From Casuarius casuarius (lineage: Eukaryota > Chordata > Aves > Casuariiformes > Casuariidae): DNA of 64,000 nt. Below are positions 12,540-24,559 of the stretch, in pieces. Numbering within the stretch: position 1 is the stretch's first letter; each line of letters begins with the position of its first letter. A program made the position numbers and the translations under genes. Below the pieces are notes generated by a model. It did no database searches. It saw nothing but the letters and a program-made list of their open reading frames with translations, and was not told the origin of the DNA. The DNA lies in contig PTFA01000195.1 of NCBI GenBank assembly GCA_003342895.1, positions 1,426,001 through 1,490,000 on the forward strand, written 5' to 3'.

Positions 12540-12800
12540 AAATGCTCGTATTTAAAAATATATTGAGAGAATTTGCATGTTGTTCCCTTTTGTGTGGGGA
12601 TGGCATTTATACACCCGGCGTTTCAGCAGCACCACATCTCAGAGCACTTTACATAGCAATTAATTACACACTGGTAGTGGAGTGACTGTCTACAGGCAAC
12701 CTCATCAGCCATTATCCACTCAGCAACATCCAGCATACAGCTGTGAACATTTGCATTAGCAGAAAGACGTCTCGGCTGCCATTAGCAGGGTGCGGGAATG
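12540..12800. promoter_or_regulatory. Candidate conserved element; part may be SINE-derived
   Basis: It holds an octamer-like ATTTGCAT near 12571, then TCAGAGCACTTTACATAG at about 12636-12653. The latter resembles the 'gcgctttaca' segment found beside MIR-type fossils. The rest (AGACGTCTCGGCTGCCATTA near 12766) retains CpG in an AT-rich neighbourhood. Suggestive only. Confidence 0.25.
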
Positions 12801-14236
12801 TCAGGGAGGATGCCAGGGGTTGCTTCACCCCTCACTCCTTCCCGAAAAGCCTTTAACAGCTACCGTCACAGCCTTCACAGCCAAACTTGTGACCCTTCCC
12901 TCATTTCACCCCAGCATTGGTCTGGGGACATGTGTCATCAGCTTACAGAACACAGCAGTCCAGAGTCTGTGTCTTATGCCACAAGGTGCTGTCTTATCTT
13001 ACGGCAGTGGAGTAGGAGGCACAGGTTTCTTGAATGGGAGACTTCTGAAAAAGCACATAAAGGATGCAAACACCCAGTCTGTACAGAAGATAACATTATG
13101 GTGTAAACTCTGTCCATTCTGTTTCATATCCTTGGTGCAGCTATTCATGCTGCAGCCCCGGTTCTCCAGGAATACTTTCAGCACTCAATAGAGGCATAAA
13201 TCAGCCTGGAACTACACAGCACACCTGAAAGGCCAATTTATGGCAACATCTGTGGCCTGGATGCTACTGTGAAGTATTTTGCAACAGCAGATAATTTCTT
13301 GAATACTTTTTTGGCTCTGCTTTGCCCACACCATGGCAAAACCATCTATGTGACTGCAGTCAGGAGGACAGAGGAAGCAAGTTGGTGATGGGCAACGGGA
13401 AGAATCCCAGGAGTGCAGTAACCTTCAAATTGGACTTAAGGGCACGAGATCAATAACCAGTTGTCACAAAGGACCTTAAGCTATTCTTACTAGAGGTACG
13501 ACACAGAATACATTTTTACCTGCACAATGAACAGCTCCAATAATGTCCCTGGACACTAGAACTTGATCTTCTACACTGCTGAGTTGTTAGACCACTACCT
13601 GCCACGTTTTTTTGCACAATCTAACTAGCATTTTCCCAAATGCTACCCAGAGGCAGCCTGGGAATTAGCACAGGCTAGTGCCCATTCTCAGTGGGCAATT
13701 TGGATGCAACCCCCCTGCTTCGGAGGGTGACAGAATTTAATGGTACAGATGCAGGATATCCTGTGCCAGCTGGCCTCTGTGCAAGAGTGCTGACCCAGCC
13801 ACAGTTAATTTACAGGTATAGACGCAGCCTCAGAATCCTGGACAGCATCCAGCCGATGACTGCATCCCACTCCTTTCAATTTCACCGACCTGAAATTCAA
13901 AAGGAAGCCACAATGCTTCTAATCTTTAATTGCCACTGTGTAGCATTGAACTGTTGCTGTCTTTTGATCCTGGATAAGGTGATCTTTGAATTTCAGCATG
14001 TTAAGGAGTGTACGAAGTATCCGAGGCTCTTTGGAGGGCCACAGAAGGTACGATTGCAGCATAAACCACTTGAGTTTCTTTTCTTTCTATCCTGTTTCTA
14101 TTTCATGTGTCCTAAAATATTCAACATAATATTTCCACTTTGCAAGATTGGCATGCCCTTCCTTCTGAGCCCACCAAGCTGGCTCTGGTCAGCAGGAGAG
14201 CTCTGGGAACCAACAAAGAAGATTAGAATCTCTACT
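12801..14236. other. Unassigned sequence containing a 208-codon open frame
   Basis: The plus-strand open frame 13691-14317 is the longest in the window. It shows no domain or exon structure, and its last quarter is MIR-derived. Nothing else was recognised. Confidence 0.5.
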
Positions 14237-14395
14237 GTCATTCCACAGATAACAAATCTTATCCAAGTGGGAGATAAAAGTGAGTTGATCAAGGTCATGT
14301 CCCAGCAGCGGACCTAAGAAATGGATTGGGATCTGATCAGAAGAATGAGTCAGTATAACATACCCTTGCCCCCCACACTATGCTGGCTTACAGAT
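14237..14395 (-). mobile_element. MIR-like SINE, antisense, near full length
   Basis: The order of segments matches an antisense MIR: ATTCCACAGATAACAAATCT, AAGTGAGTTGATCAAGGTCATG, GGATTGGGATCTGATCAG and finally CACACTATGCTGGCTTACAG. These correspond to the MIR stretches cattttacagatgagg, aagtaacttgcccaaggtcac, gggattcgaaccc (B box) and ccactatgctatact (5' end). It is old and diverged. It forms the end of an otherwise chance open frame. Confidence 0.65.
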
Positions 14396-15959
14396 CGGAA
14401 AACCATGATGGAAAGCATATTCTTCACCCAGAACCCTCTAACAGTCCATGCTGTTTCCTATAAGCCTGAACAATTTAGTAATACTATTCACCAGGGGTCT
14501 TTAATAAAGTCTGGGTAACTTAAGATGTACCGTAAGCTCATCTTCTGTACCCTTGCCTCTCTCAATCTATCATTCAGCATTTATTTGAATGCAAGTCCTT
14601 CTTTTGTATGCTCTTGCTCATGGATTGTGCTCCTCCAGCTTTTATGTTCCAGCAGTTAAGTCAGGATGGGGAATGTAAAAATAAACTACAAACCTGCATC
14701 ATGGTAGCAGAGGTCCCTTTCCAGTTTATGACTTACAAGAACACAAAGTGGATGGATGGTGAAAAGTAATGGACTTGTGAAGGTAAATATGGTTTTCTTA
14801 CAAGTGCCATATTCAGTATGCAAATGCAGCTCTCCAGCTTTAAGCTTCCTGTTATTGACAACCAGAAAAAAAACAGACTGCTGGCAGTATGGGAGCATTG
14901 CCTGAATGTAGAACTGGTCTTTCTATTCAACCCTATCTCCATACTTCACAGGCTGCACATGCTGTCCAGGACAGCAGGACCTGTGGCACTAGAGGGGAGC
15001 AGACGTGATCTCATCCCAGCCCCTCTTGCAAAGAGAAGAAGGGAGTCAATGTTTCAGTGGCTGGAGAATGGGAAAATTCTTCCAAGGTAGCTGGTACACC
15101 AAAAACACAGTCTTTGGAAGCAAAATGAGATAATCTCTCTGGGGTTTCCTTTATCTTGTCTTTGCCGCCAGAGCTAATTTCCTGATTTCTAACCCCTCCT
15201 TGAGATATGTGCAGACACATTTTAATGAGCTTTTGGGAGATAGTGTTCTTATCCCCCTCTTCAGAGCAGGCTGGGTCCTGTTCTGTGCTTGCTTGCTATA
15301 AGTTCCTGTGCCTTTAATTACTTACTGGTTTCCTGTGTGACTTCCCAGACTATTTCCCGCCCCCCCCCACACACACACACCCCAATCCCTAAACTCCCTC
15401 AAAACCCTGGAAATCCACAGAATTTGCTAACTCTCATTTGAGGTTTCAGTGGTGTGCCACTGTCCAAATACTATCTTGGGGTTCAGGGACTTCAATACAG
15501 ACATATAAGTCAGGAAAAAGAAAACGATTTTCCAGAAAGGATGGAGGAAATGGGAACAGTAAAGCCTGCAGCTACCTGTCCTCAAATCAGATGTCTATGC
15601 AGACTTCCCCTGAGCAACACATCATGAAAGCTTGGCTTGGCAAGATTCACCTTGGATTGGAGGGCTCACTTCCCATGGGCTCCTGGATCCATTTCTATAG
15701 CTAAAGCAATGTTTTTCATGTCAGCACTATAGAAGCTTACATTAGACTCGTGTATTTTCCTGCCCAACCCTTTACAGGAGAACAAACCTGGGATCCCACA
15801 GCTGTAGTGAAGGGTGGTTGATCTCCTCGGCCATTACCTACGGGCAGTAGCCGTGTCCACACTTGTCTTCCAGATAGAGAAGGAGAGCTGAAGCTGTGTT
15901 TTTTGTGATGCAAGCACCTCCCCATATCAAAAGGCAGAGCTGAAAACCACCAGGCAATT
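14396..15959. other. Unassigned non-coding sequence
   Basis: Apart from the simple repeat at 15360-15380, no exon or repeat was recognised. Confidence 0.5.
15360..15380. repeat. C-run followed by (AC)n
   Basis: About nine C are followed by six AC units. Confidence 0.85.
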
Positions 15960-16140
15960 TCACAGATTCCACTAGAGACCGTTTCAGACAAGTCACTGGG
16001 CTTGATAATGTTGATTTACATAGCAGTAAAGCTTCCTTCTGCTGTGGGAATTGCCGGGTGGAGTTCTCTGGCCTGTGCAATACAGGAGGTCAGACTGCTG
16101 ATCAGAATGGTCTCATCTGGCCTGAAAATCTATAAATTCA
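15960..16140 (+). mobile_element. Ancient CR1 LINE 3' end, sense
   Basis: CTGTGCAATACAGGAGGTCAG, ACTGCTGATCAGAATGGTCTC and CTGGCCTGAAAATCTATAAATTC match the 3'-terminal signature of old CR1 copies (cagaggtcagactagatgatc--aatggtccc--ctggccttaaaatctatgaatc). The 5' limit is uncertain. Confidence 0.65.
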
Positions 16141-16196
16141 GATCTGGATGAAATTGGGCAATTTTGGATTTGGATAAGCATTCATGAATTTAAATG

Positions 16197-16220
16197 AATA
16201 AATAATAATATAATAATAAA
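16197..16220. repeat. (AAT)n-type AT-rich simple repeat
   Basis: Irregular AAT/TAA units directly downstream of the CR1 3' end. It could descend from the CR1 tail or be an independent microsatellite. Confidence 0.75.
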
Positions 16221-16570
16221 TCATTCATCTCACTGTCTAGCATGTGAGTCCCCTCAAAGACCTGCAGTTCAGATGCAGCCAAAGTTTGACTACCTCTGCA
16301 ATTAGAGCCGATGAATTTCAGATGAGGGGGAGGCAAGAGGAAAAAACAAGAGAAATGAAATGTTTGTTGGGAACATCTATCTAAAATGACTTCCTCCTCC
16401 CTGCAAGTTTTACAAGGACCGGATGCTAAAAAACTTGTGTCTCTGCCAGCTCAGGGGTAGTGACAACAGTGAGAGTTGCCATCTCCCACTATGTATACTC
16501 ATGACAAGCAGGATCCATAAACCCAACTAGTCCCAGATCTGTCATGATGACAGAAAGCTTGCTGTCTTCA

Positions 16571-16655
16571 CAGCCAGACTCAGAGTCCCTGATTCAGTCC
16601 CAGCCTACGATGTTGAGCAAGTACCCTTCCTTTTGGTCAGTTATCGTCTAAAAGA
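16571..16655 (+). mobile_element. Possible MIR-like SINE fragment, sense
   Basis: CAGCCAGACTCAGAGTCCC, TGATTCAGTCCCAGCC (B-box-like), TTGAGCAAGTACCCTTCC and TCAGTTATCGTCT follow the order of sense MIR (gagccagact, ggttcaaatcccagc, ttgggcaagttactt, ctcagtttcc). Identity is low and the boundaries approximate. Confidence 0.42.
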
Positions 16656-16949
16656 GCTCTGGGCAGTGGTTTATGCTGCTGCAGAAGCTGTAACAAAAGG
16701 CCCCTCTCACCAGGCCGGAGGACTGCACTGCTCAGATTGAGGCTGCTCCCCCCCACCCCAAGTCAAGCAAATTTATGGGCAGTCACCACAATGGAGAGGA
16801 GACAAAAGGCTGGGCTATGTTATCACAGCCAACCTCCACATCTGATATCTCTCTACCAAGAGCTGCCCCGTCATTCCTACTAATGGACCTTTGGTAGCTG
16901 CTCCCTGCAGTCCAAATACCTGATGTTGTATTTTCCTCCTTCTTGTCTA

Positions 16950-17290
16950 CTCCCCAACCCCCCCGTTATATTTCCTTGAATCATCCCCACACCAATTCTG
17001 TTCTCATTCTCTCTTCCGTGTTTCTGCCCTCCCCAAGCCTTTGTATTTTATTTTCTCTGTCTAAACCAGCTCTTGCAGCTTCCCCCAGTTTAGCCTCCTC
17101 CACTCATTTCATTAGCATGCTGTTTACTTCTGCTTGTAGATCATTAGCAACAATATTAAACAACTGGCAATTTGCCCAGGAGGCTGCTATCTCTGGGTTG
17201 ATGACTTGTTTTATTTTCCCTCTCCGAGACAGCAGCAAAAGCTGCAGAAATGGGTGGACATGGAAAGGCCTGAGCCACGGGCAGAGATGA
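16950..17290 (-). repeat. Copy A of a duplicated ~330-bp block (probably antisense CR1-derived)
   Basis: It aligns with 18915-19230. The best core is GTTTAGCCTC at about 17088 through TTGATGACTTGTTTTAT at about 17214, estimated by eye at roughly 80% identity with small gaps. The centre, TAGATCATTAGCAACAATAT followed by TAAAC, resembles antisense CR1. The orientation given follows that reading. The flank before the core (TATTTCCTTGAATCATCCCC, CCCTCCCCAAGCC) aligns too. Confidence 0.6.
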
Positions 17291-18914
17291 GAGAGGCGGC
17301 TTACTTCCCTGTATCAGTAAATCTCCCACTGTTCTTTGTGTTTAAAGTCCTCCAAGCAGGTCATCCTCTGAGGGTCATGGTTCTGATACATTTATGTGGA
17401 TCTTTCACTTGAAGTAAGCCCCTGCCACCCCTTTGGCCACTTAAAATCTCTTGTTTTGGAGTCAATGAGTCTGTATCTAGGACAGAGTTTTAAGGGAATG
17501 TCTTTCCAGCCTCCTTCTACTACAAATCCCTCCTGCTTTACAGCTGAGAGCTGAGCCAACAAACCACTTATTGACTAATTCCAGCCCATCATCTGACCTG
17601 GTCTGGATCAAGGATTTAACGCTTTGCAAGGAAACCTACCTGCACTATCCATATTCCTAAGGTTTTCATAGCCTTCCCTCAGGCAAATTCCTTTAAGGAA
17701 CTTTGCAGAGATGCAGAAAAGTTTAAGTTCAGCTCAGAAACATAGCAAATCTTTTGAGGAACCTAGACTGAGTCTGAAATGAACCCAAGTCAATCTGCAG
17801 AGGGAGGAGGAAGCTCAGACAAGGGCTAGGCAGCTGGTGCTCTACAACGGCTCTTCTGTTGTGAATAGAGAAGAGAACTGGCTGCAAATTTTCATTAAAT
17901 ATTCATCCCTTTTCTTTCAAATATGAATTCTTTGGCCAGGGAAGCTGGAGGGAAGGAGGAAGTGAGGGGAAACTGGCACATTCAAAATCACACAATATTT
18001 GGCAAAAAATGTCAACAGAACAGTCACTGGAAAATTCTAATTCAGATGATTTTGACCATCCCAGAGTGATCGTGATCTTCCCAAAGTTGCCACATATGCC
18101 TTAAGCTGTTGTTCATCTTCTCTTTCTACACTTAGACTAAAAGTACTATCCAAATAGGACCTTCAGGGACCGTCCAGCCCCCTATTATCATAATCATTTC
18201 CAATGCTAATCCAAGGCCACCTTAAGAATGTATTCCTTCTTCACTCCTCCTTTTTTTCAGGACAAAACTGCTTTCAACCATCCTCAAAAAAGGGGCTGCT
18301 CTTAGGTTCCAGCTTTCACTAAAGTCCCGTTCTCACCAGTTTCTTTCCACTCTAGCATTGCCATATCCCCTTCCTCCTCCCCTCTGCCAACAAAGGGTAC
18401 CACTAAATCTCCTCTTGGCCCCCAGTTTGCTACGTTAGGCAAGCCAAACTTTTTTGATGCTCTCTACCCCTGGTACTATGACTCTTTCCTAATAACTTGA
18501 AGTTCAGCAGATCTTGCCATTAGGATCTGAGATGGTGCATTCAACTTAAATGGCTCCTTTCCTCATTTTGTGCAGCTGCTTCTCCTTAAACATCCCTATT
18601 CTGTTCAAATAACTCTAATCCCTCCCTGATGCTCTGCAATTTCAAACATGCTTAGCAGTGTTTTCCACCCAAAGGCCTTCCATCAAAAGCGACACGTGTG
18701 GGGCACAGATTTTTTTGCAGTGTCACTCTTCAGCGTTACTAATGCTTTCCACTTTCTCCTCCACCTCACTTTCAGCCTTTACAATACCTTTCTGGCCCAG
18801 CTGTATGCTCCTGTGTCCATCACCCTCTGGATCTTGGAATGCCGAGTTCCCACTTTCAGCAGTTTACTGCTGGACCCACAGGCACCTGAATGCCCTAGAG
18901 TAGCCTTATATCTC

Positions 18915-19230
18915 TGCTCCCCTGCCCACTTGTATTCCTTCAAATTATTCCCAAGAAAAAGTCAAGCTGTAATTCCCTGCTTGTCTTTCTAACCTCCCCA
19001 AATCCTTTTGTTTTGTTTCCTCTGTCCAGAACAGACCATCTAGCTCCTCCCAGTTTAGCCTCACCCACACATTTCATAACATGCTGTTTACTTCCACTTC
19101 TAGATGATTAGCAGAGATATTAAATGACTGGCAATCTGCCCAGAGAAGCCATTACCTTGGTATTGATGACTTGTTTTATGCTTCTTCTCTCAGAATGGTG
19201 AGAGCAGCAGAGATGGGCAGGTTTGGAAAC
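18915..19230 (-). repeat. Copy B of the duplicated ~330-bp block
   Basis: Partner of 16950-17290 in the same orientation, about 1.95 kb away. Shared marks include CATGCTGTTTACTTCCACTT, GACTGGCAATCTGCCCAG and TTGATGACTTGTTTTAT. The intervening 17.3-18.9 kb shows no obvious third copy. The two may be independent insertions of one CR1 subfamily or a local duplication. Confidence 0.6.
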
Positions 19231-21719
19231 TCCCAAGCCAGGGGGACATATCCAGAAGCACCTCCAAATCTTTCCGCATTTGCCATTTTCAGTGCACCTA
19301 TGGGATGGTGCTTTTGCCCCACCACCAAACAGAGTGATCATGCCTGGCTCAGAGGGTTTTAGGAAAACCCCAAGCAGTGGTCTCAGTGGTCTCTTAACTG
19401 AGGGCAAGTGGATATGAAGAACAGAGCTGGGAGGCAGCGTTCTTTCTCTCTCTGCTCCCCAAGACTAGTTAAAAAAGAAAGGTGGCAGCTAAGCAAAAAC
19501 ATGCAGGACATCCTCTGACACAGGCAAGCAGTGCTCCTATGACCTCTAACAAACAGGTGAGGAACAATGCAGCACAGCATGACAATTGGCCAAGAAAACT
19601 GAAGTCGTCCTCCTGACCATGCACGCAGGTGGCAGGTTCTTACAATCTGTGAGCAAGGAGGGCAATTTCAGCTCTGGTTGGATCTGAAATCAGTCATATT
19701 TACAGAATACCAACAGGACACAAATGACACCCAAGAACTGGGGAATTAGGTAAAACCTAGAGCCTTTCAACCTTCACAGCCTTCTGTGTTCCAGAAGTGC
19801 AAATTCCAACAGGCTCCTTGACCTGCAATCTGCGATCTATGCTTCTATGCCACTTCTCCCACTTCTCTTCCAGCAGGAAAGACATTTCGCCATAGAAGAG
19901 CTCACCTTGCCAAAGCACCACCCACTACAGAAAATCATCTGTAAGACAACTTACAGCTATGCAATCTGTTTCCTAAGGGTCACCCCCACTTGATTCAGTG
20001 GTCTTTGGAGCCTTCTCAGCCTGCAAGATTAGCGTGGATTGGCAAACGAGTGTCTCTGCACAATGATTTTGATCAGTAGCTTTCAGTACAACAATGGTTC
20101 CAGGTCAGAGCCCTTCCGCACGTGAAGAGTCCCATTTTCACCAGCCATATTGCTTCTGTGCAAGGATGCTGGTCACCCTTTCAGAAAAGCACTCTCTTTG
20201 GGGTTTTTTAGAAATACAGACCTTATCTGCCTTTTACACTCCTTTAAGGAACAAGATGCAAAGTGATCTCTTCCCCAATGAATAAAATCACTGAATTGAG
20301 AAAGGAAAATGTACCAGGTGGCTCCCACTCTTTCCCACCTTAATGAAAAAAAATATATAAAGAAAAAGTCTTTGAGCTGTTCTTCAAAGGCTGTCTGATT
20401 TGCTTTGAATAATATAAAATGATGATGGAGGGAAAAAAGAGAATATTAAACTCAAGGCTGTAAAAGCTCTGAGCTCAGCCTCAGCCACTGAAAGAGATCC
20501 ACGTACACTTTTCGTAAAATAACCACAATGATCTCTTCTTTTCTCTGTAACAGCTGGAGAATAAGTTGCAAAGCAGACCTGGGTCCAAACACGGCATGGA
20601 TAACAAAAGCCAAGATGCTTCTTCTCAGGAGATGTTTCCTCTCCTGGTTATGTCTAAGTTCATCTCACATGCCCCACACCTTGCTGCAAATTCCTTCCCC
20701 AACCTTCCCAACAGGGCCCCTTCCTGGAGAAGAGCTCCCAGAAACGGGAGGTGGACAAGCCAAATGCAGAGAAGAGGGGAGGAAAAAACAGAGGAAAGGA
20801 AAGAATGGATGAAAAAGTATTTTCTTCTAAGCTCCCCAGAGAAAATTAGTGTGAAGCAGGAAGGAGCTGATTGCTGTCAAGGCCTGCCAAAACCCAGATA
20901 GCCAGCTGCAGTCCCCAGGCACAAATGTGATAATAGGCAACAAGCTAAAATCATTAACAGTAACGATTGCCTCTGAAAAGACCCCAACACCTAGGAGGAA
21001 AAAACAGTGACAGGAGGGGAAGAAAAAATTAAAGAAGAAAAAGGAACAATTGCCATTTCCTCTTAACATTTCTGCACCCTGTTTTCTGTAACCCTCTGAT
21101 CCCAGTAAATACTGCCTCACCCCGTTACAGCCCAGTCAGCCTTTCCAGAGCTGCCACTTCTATGAGCGTTTGTACTCCCATTATTTGCTGTGGTAAGAGG
21201 TAGGAGGGGACATATGATGGAAATATTTGGTGCAAACACCCATCAACTTCAGCTGACTCTTTGGGCATGCTACCCCATTAAAAAGTGATCTTCTAGATCT
21301 TAAATAGATGAGCCCAGCCCACATGGTAATAGTCCAGGTTGTCCTCATGGCCCATGACATCTAAATTGCACTACAGGCTCTTGAGCAGAGGAAAAGCACC
21401 ATCCTGCCTTTCATTTAGATCCTAGCTAGGTGGGAGTATGCAAAGGCTGTCGTCCCTGGCACTGAGCAAATCTTCCCCACTTGGAAAATCTGCCACAGAA
21501 ATATCAGGGCTCAGGGGACAACATTGCAATCAGGAAGCAACGGTCCTCAGAGGGGTCACAGGGCAGAGAGAGAGGGGGAAAAAATAGTTTTTCTGACAGC
21601 TCTCTGGAATTGGAGACCTTGCAGGTGGCCCTGAACAAGCAGAGATCTGCCTGTCTGGAAAGCAGAGGAGCTCAAGATTCAACCTATCTCCCTTTATCAA
21701 GGTAGAGCTCCAGCAGCCA
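19231..21719. other. Unassigned sequence
   Basis: No repeat or gene established. A plus-strand open stretch from about 20551 to 20904 follows an acceptor-like TTCTCTGTAACAG but has no convincing donor or homology. Confidence 0.45.
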
Positions 21720-22070
21720 GAGACTAGTGGATGTCATTTACCTCAATATTCTTGTATCCAAACTATGACATTATGGTCTGGATGGGTGACAAACAGACAG
21801 GTAAAAAAGCTGGTCGAATGGCTGGGCTCAGAGAGTCACAGTGAATGGGTGATACCCTACATGGATGCCACTGACAAGTGGCATTACTGCAGGGACCCAT
21901 CCTAGACCTGTCCTGATTAACTTCTTTAGCAATGACCTGGAGGAGGTAACAGAGTTTGCAGATGACACCAAACTGGGGGGAAAAGTCCACATTCTCTGGG
22001 CAGGGCTGCCATTTGGAGGGACCTGGACAGGCTGGAGGAATGAGCCAAGAGGAACCTTGTGAAATTCTGG
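21720..22070 (+). mobile_element. CR1 LINE fragment with reverse-transcriptase and 3' pieces, sense, internally deleted
   Basis: TAGTGGATGTCATTTACCTC encodes the 'VDVIYLDFSKAF'-type RT segment. GGCATTACTGCAGGGACCC and AGCAATGACCTGGAGGAGG encode the 'GVPQG' and 'NDLEE' motifs, and GCAGATGACACCAAACTGGG gives the catalytic 'ADDTKLG' box. The sequence then jumps to GGACCTGGACAGGCTGGAGG, a more 3' part, so an internal segment is missing. Frames are broken; it is an inactive fossil. Confidence 0.8.
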
Positions 22071-23216
22071 GTAAAAATGAAATGCCCTCAGATACCCCAC
22101 TTTTTGCATAGTCCCCTTAAATTTTGGCAATTCATATACCCTTTAATGCATATGTGCATTAAGCTCAAAGAATTTCTTCTTATTTCTCAACTTCTTACCT
22201 TATCCAGGCCTGTTCTTTTTTTATCCTTCTCTCAAAGCAAACTTCATCCGAGCAGCCATTGGTCAATCAACTGCTTCTGCAAGGAAAAGAAAATAATATT
22301 AGCTTTTAAAAGTGAAAAAACCAGACTTTGGTTCCTGTTTATTTCATGAGAACATTTTTCTGGCACTGAAGAATGTGAATGCATGTTTTATCTTGGGATA
22401 CTCCCATGTACCAAGTGGCTGTATCCATCCAGGGATAGATGTGCCTGGGATGGGAAGAGACAAAATTGTGAAGCTACTGCTAAATCATATGGCTCAGAGC
22501 ATACTCTGCACAGGGCAGTGCTAATGTTACGAGGCGGGGGTATGTCCCTCCAATAATCCCCAGTAAATATAGCCTTGCATTATACTGTGTTCTCTTTGGA
22601 TCCATTTCCCTTATTGCAAACAACAATTCTCTGCAAAGCCTGTGTGGCCAACATTCAGGAAAAAGCAACGAAGCAGAGCACTAGAAGTTTTTTGCACCAG
22701 CCAGTGAACCCATTGCTAAGCTGCTTTGTGCAGGAGTTATAGAAATTACATCCCACACTGATGCTCACCTTCTAGGGGAGTTAGGGGGGAGGACTGGGTT
22801 TCCTTCCAAAGATTGTCAGGGCTCAGCAAAGCATTTAGCAAAGCTATCCTGAACCTGTTTGGATGCAACTGGAGTTTGTAAAATGGGGAACCTTTCTTCC
22901 AAAATTAAGTCTTGGCTTTAGATTTGCCTGATGCAAAGAGTTTAATTTTCCACCTCAGAAACCTCTGTGCTGTTCCTTTAGCGAAGGGCTAGGAATGGGC
23001 TCCAGCCTCCCTGCCCACTTCCAGCAAAAACACAAATTCTCAGGCTATTCCTGAGAGCTTTCCTCCTGCAGCTCGTCTGCCCCACAGGATAGCTCCAGGT
23101 GTCCTTCAGTACAAACTCCCGGCTCAGTCCTGTACTAGGAGCACTTTTCTGCAAAGGTGGGAGGGAAATTTAGGAAGGAACATTATACCAACAGCCACAG
23201 GAATGACTGAGTGAAA
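22071..23216. other. Unassigned non-coding sequence
   Basis: No exon or repeat recognised between the CR1 and the MIR. Confidence 0.5.
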
Positions 23217-23345
23217 GGCAGCATGGTCTGGTAACAGGGATAATGGAAAATGACCCAAGAGTCTTGTCCTAGCTCCACCCCAACCTGCTAAATGGTGTTT
23301 GTCACATCACACTGGATGATCTCTCTCTCTTTGATTTCCCCAGCC
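23217..23345 (+). mobile_element. MIR-like SINE, sense
   Basis: AGGCAGCATGGTCTGGTAAC, GGAAAATGACCCAAGAGTC, TAGCTCCACCCCAACCTGC and CACATCACACTGGATGATCTC, then TTTGATTTCCCC, reproduce the order of MIR in amniotes (cagcatggtctagtgg, ggacccaggagtcctg, cagctctgccac, tgtgaccttgggcaagtc, cctcagtttcccc). Clear but diverged. Confidence 0.65.
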
Positions 23346-24559
23346 CTTTTCACAGGAACTGTTCATGCAGCACAGCCCGCTCAGGGCTTTCAGAGACCCT
23401 GACAGTCCCCATGTCCCACATGGCTCCCTGCTGGCCTTGGTGCAGCCCACCTCAGGTGCCCAAGCTCCCCAAAGGGCCATGAGTGCTGGCCCAGACCCTC
23501 TCTTGTCATTGTGGGACTACTGACCAGAAGACATGCAAGTGGGTTTTGGGGCAGTGTGGTGCTTTGCAGAACCCGTCCCTTGTCAACTAGACTTTACACT
23601 GAGATCTTGAAGGCCTGTTGGCAGGTTCATAACAGGTGGAGCTGGAGCTTGAGTCAGAGGATGTTCCTCAGATGTCCAGCACGCACTGAAACTCATGAAC
23701 TTAACAGATTTGCTTGGAAATTAGGAAAATCCTATACAAATATGCATTGGCTCAAGACTTGAAGGAACAATCTCATGAGCATCCCCTGCTCTCATCACCC
23801 TCTGAACCCCTCTACTCGAAATGAGTGAGTTACTCAATTTTCCTATTATCTGTGGACACTTACAGGCTCTGAGACATTGAAAGCAACTCAAGAGTCAGAT
23901 CCTGAATTTGAAGGGATCTGATTTTCAGAAGAAAACAAAGGAAGGGAAAAAGGATAAAAGTAAACAGAAGACTTCTCTTACCTTGAATTGGAAACCAAAA
24001 GGCTGAGAAATCCCATAACACCAACTCCATTTGGAAATCTTGGCAAGGGCACTCTGAGACATCAGACTTCACAGCCAAGTAACTTAGGCAGGGGTAAGAA
24101 AAAGAATCTGTCAGCAATATAGATAATATACACATCACCTTGGTATCTAAATTAGCTAAATGAGTCTGAGTCTTCACACAAAAGTAAACTTTTCTCAATG
24201 CTCAAAAAAGCTGATTAAATTTTAAAAAACTTGGCAAACAAGAGATTCTACCCAATATGATTTTGGACAGAACTTGCTCAGAACAGTAAACATTTTGGGG
24301 CCATTATTTCAAGTTTATTTTCTCTTTTGAGATTTCCCATCTTGCTGCAAGATCTGCAATTTTGATTTCCCAAGACTATTTCTGGGCATCTGTACAGCCT
24401 GTGAAAGCTCCATAGCATCAGCATGACTCTGTACAGAGCACGATTGGCTGCCACGTTTTATAGAACATCCTGCATCTTACGCACCTTTCTATCACCTCAC
24501 AAATAAGCTGGAAAGAAGATATTCCCTGTATGACCACACCTACTCTCAACATCTTTGTG
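23346..24559. other. Unassigned non-coding sequence
   Basis: Nothing recognised beyond short chance frames. Confidence 0.5.

Noticed and set aside
13691..14317. 208-codon plus-strand open frame, the longest in the window
   Set aside because: Its 3' end is an antisense MIR-like SINE. There is no domain, no sensible residue pattern and no splice or promoter context; it is best explained by chance.
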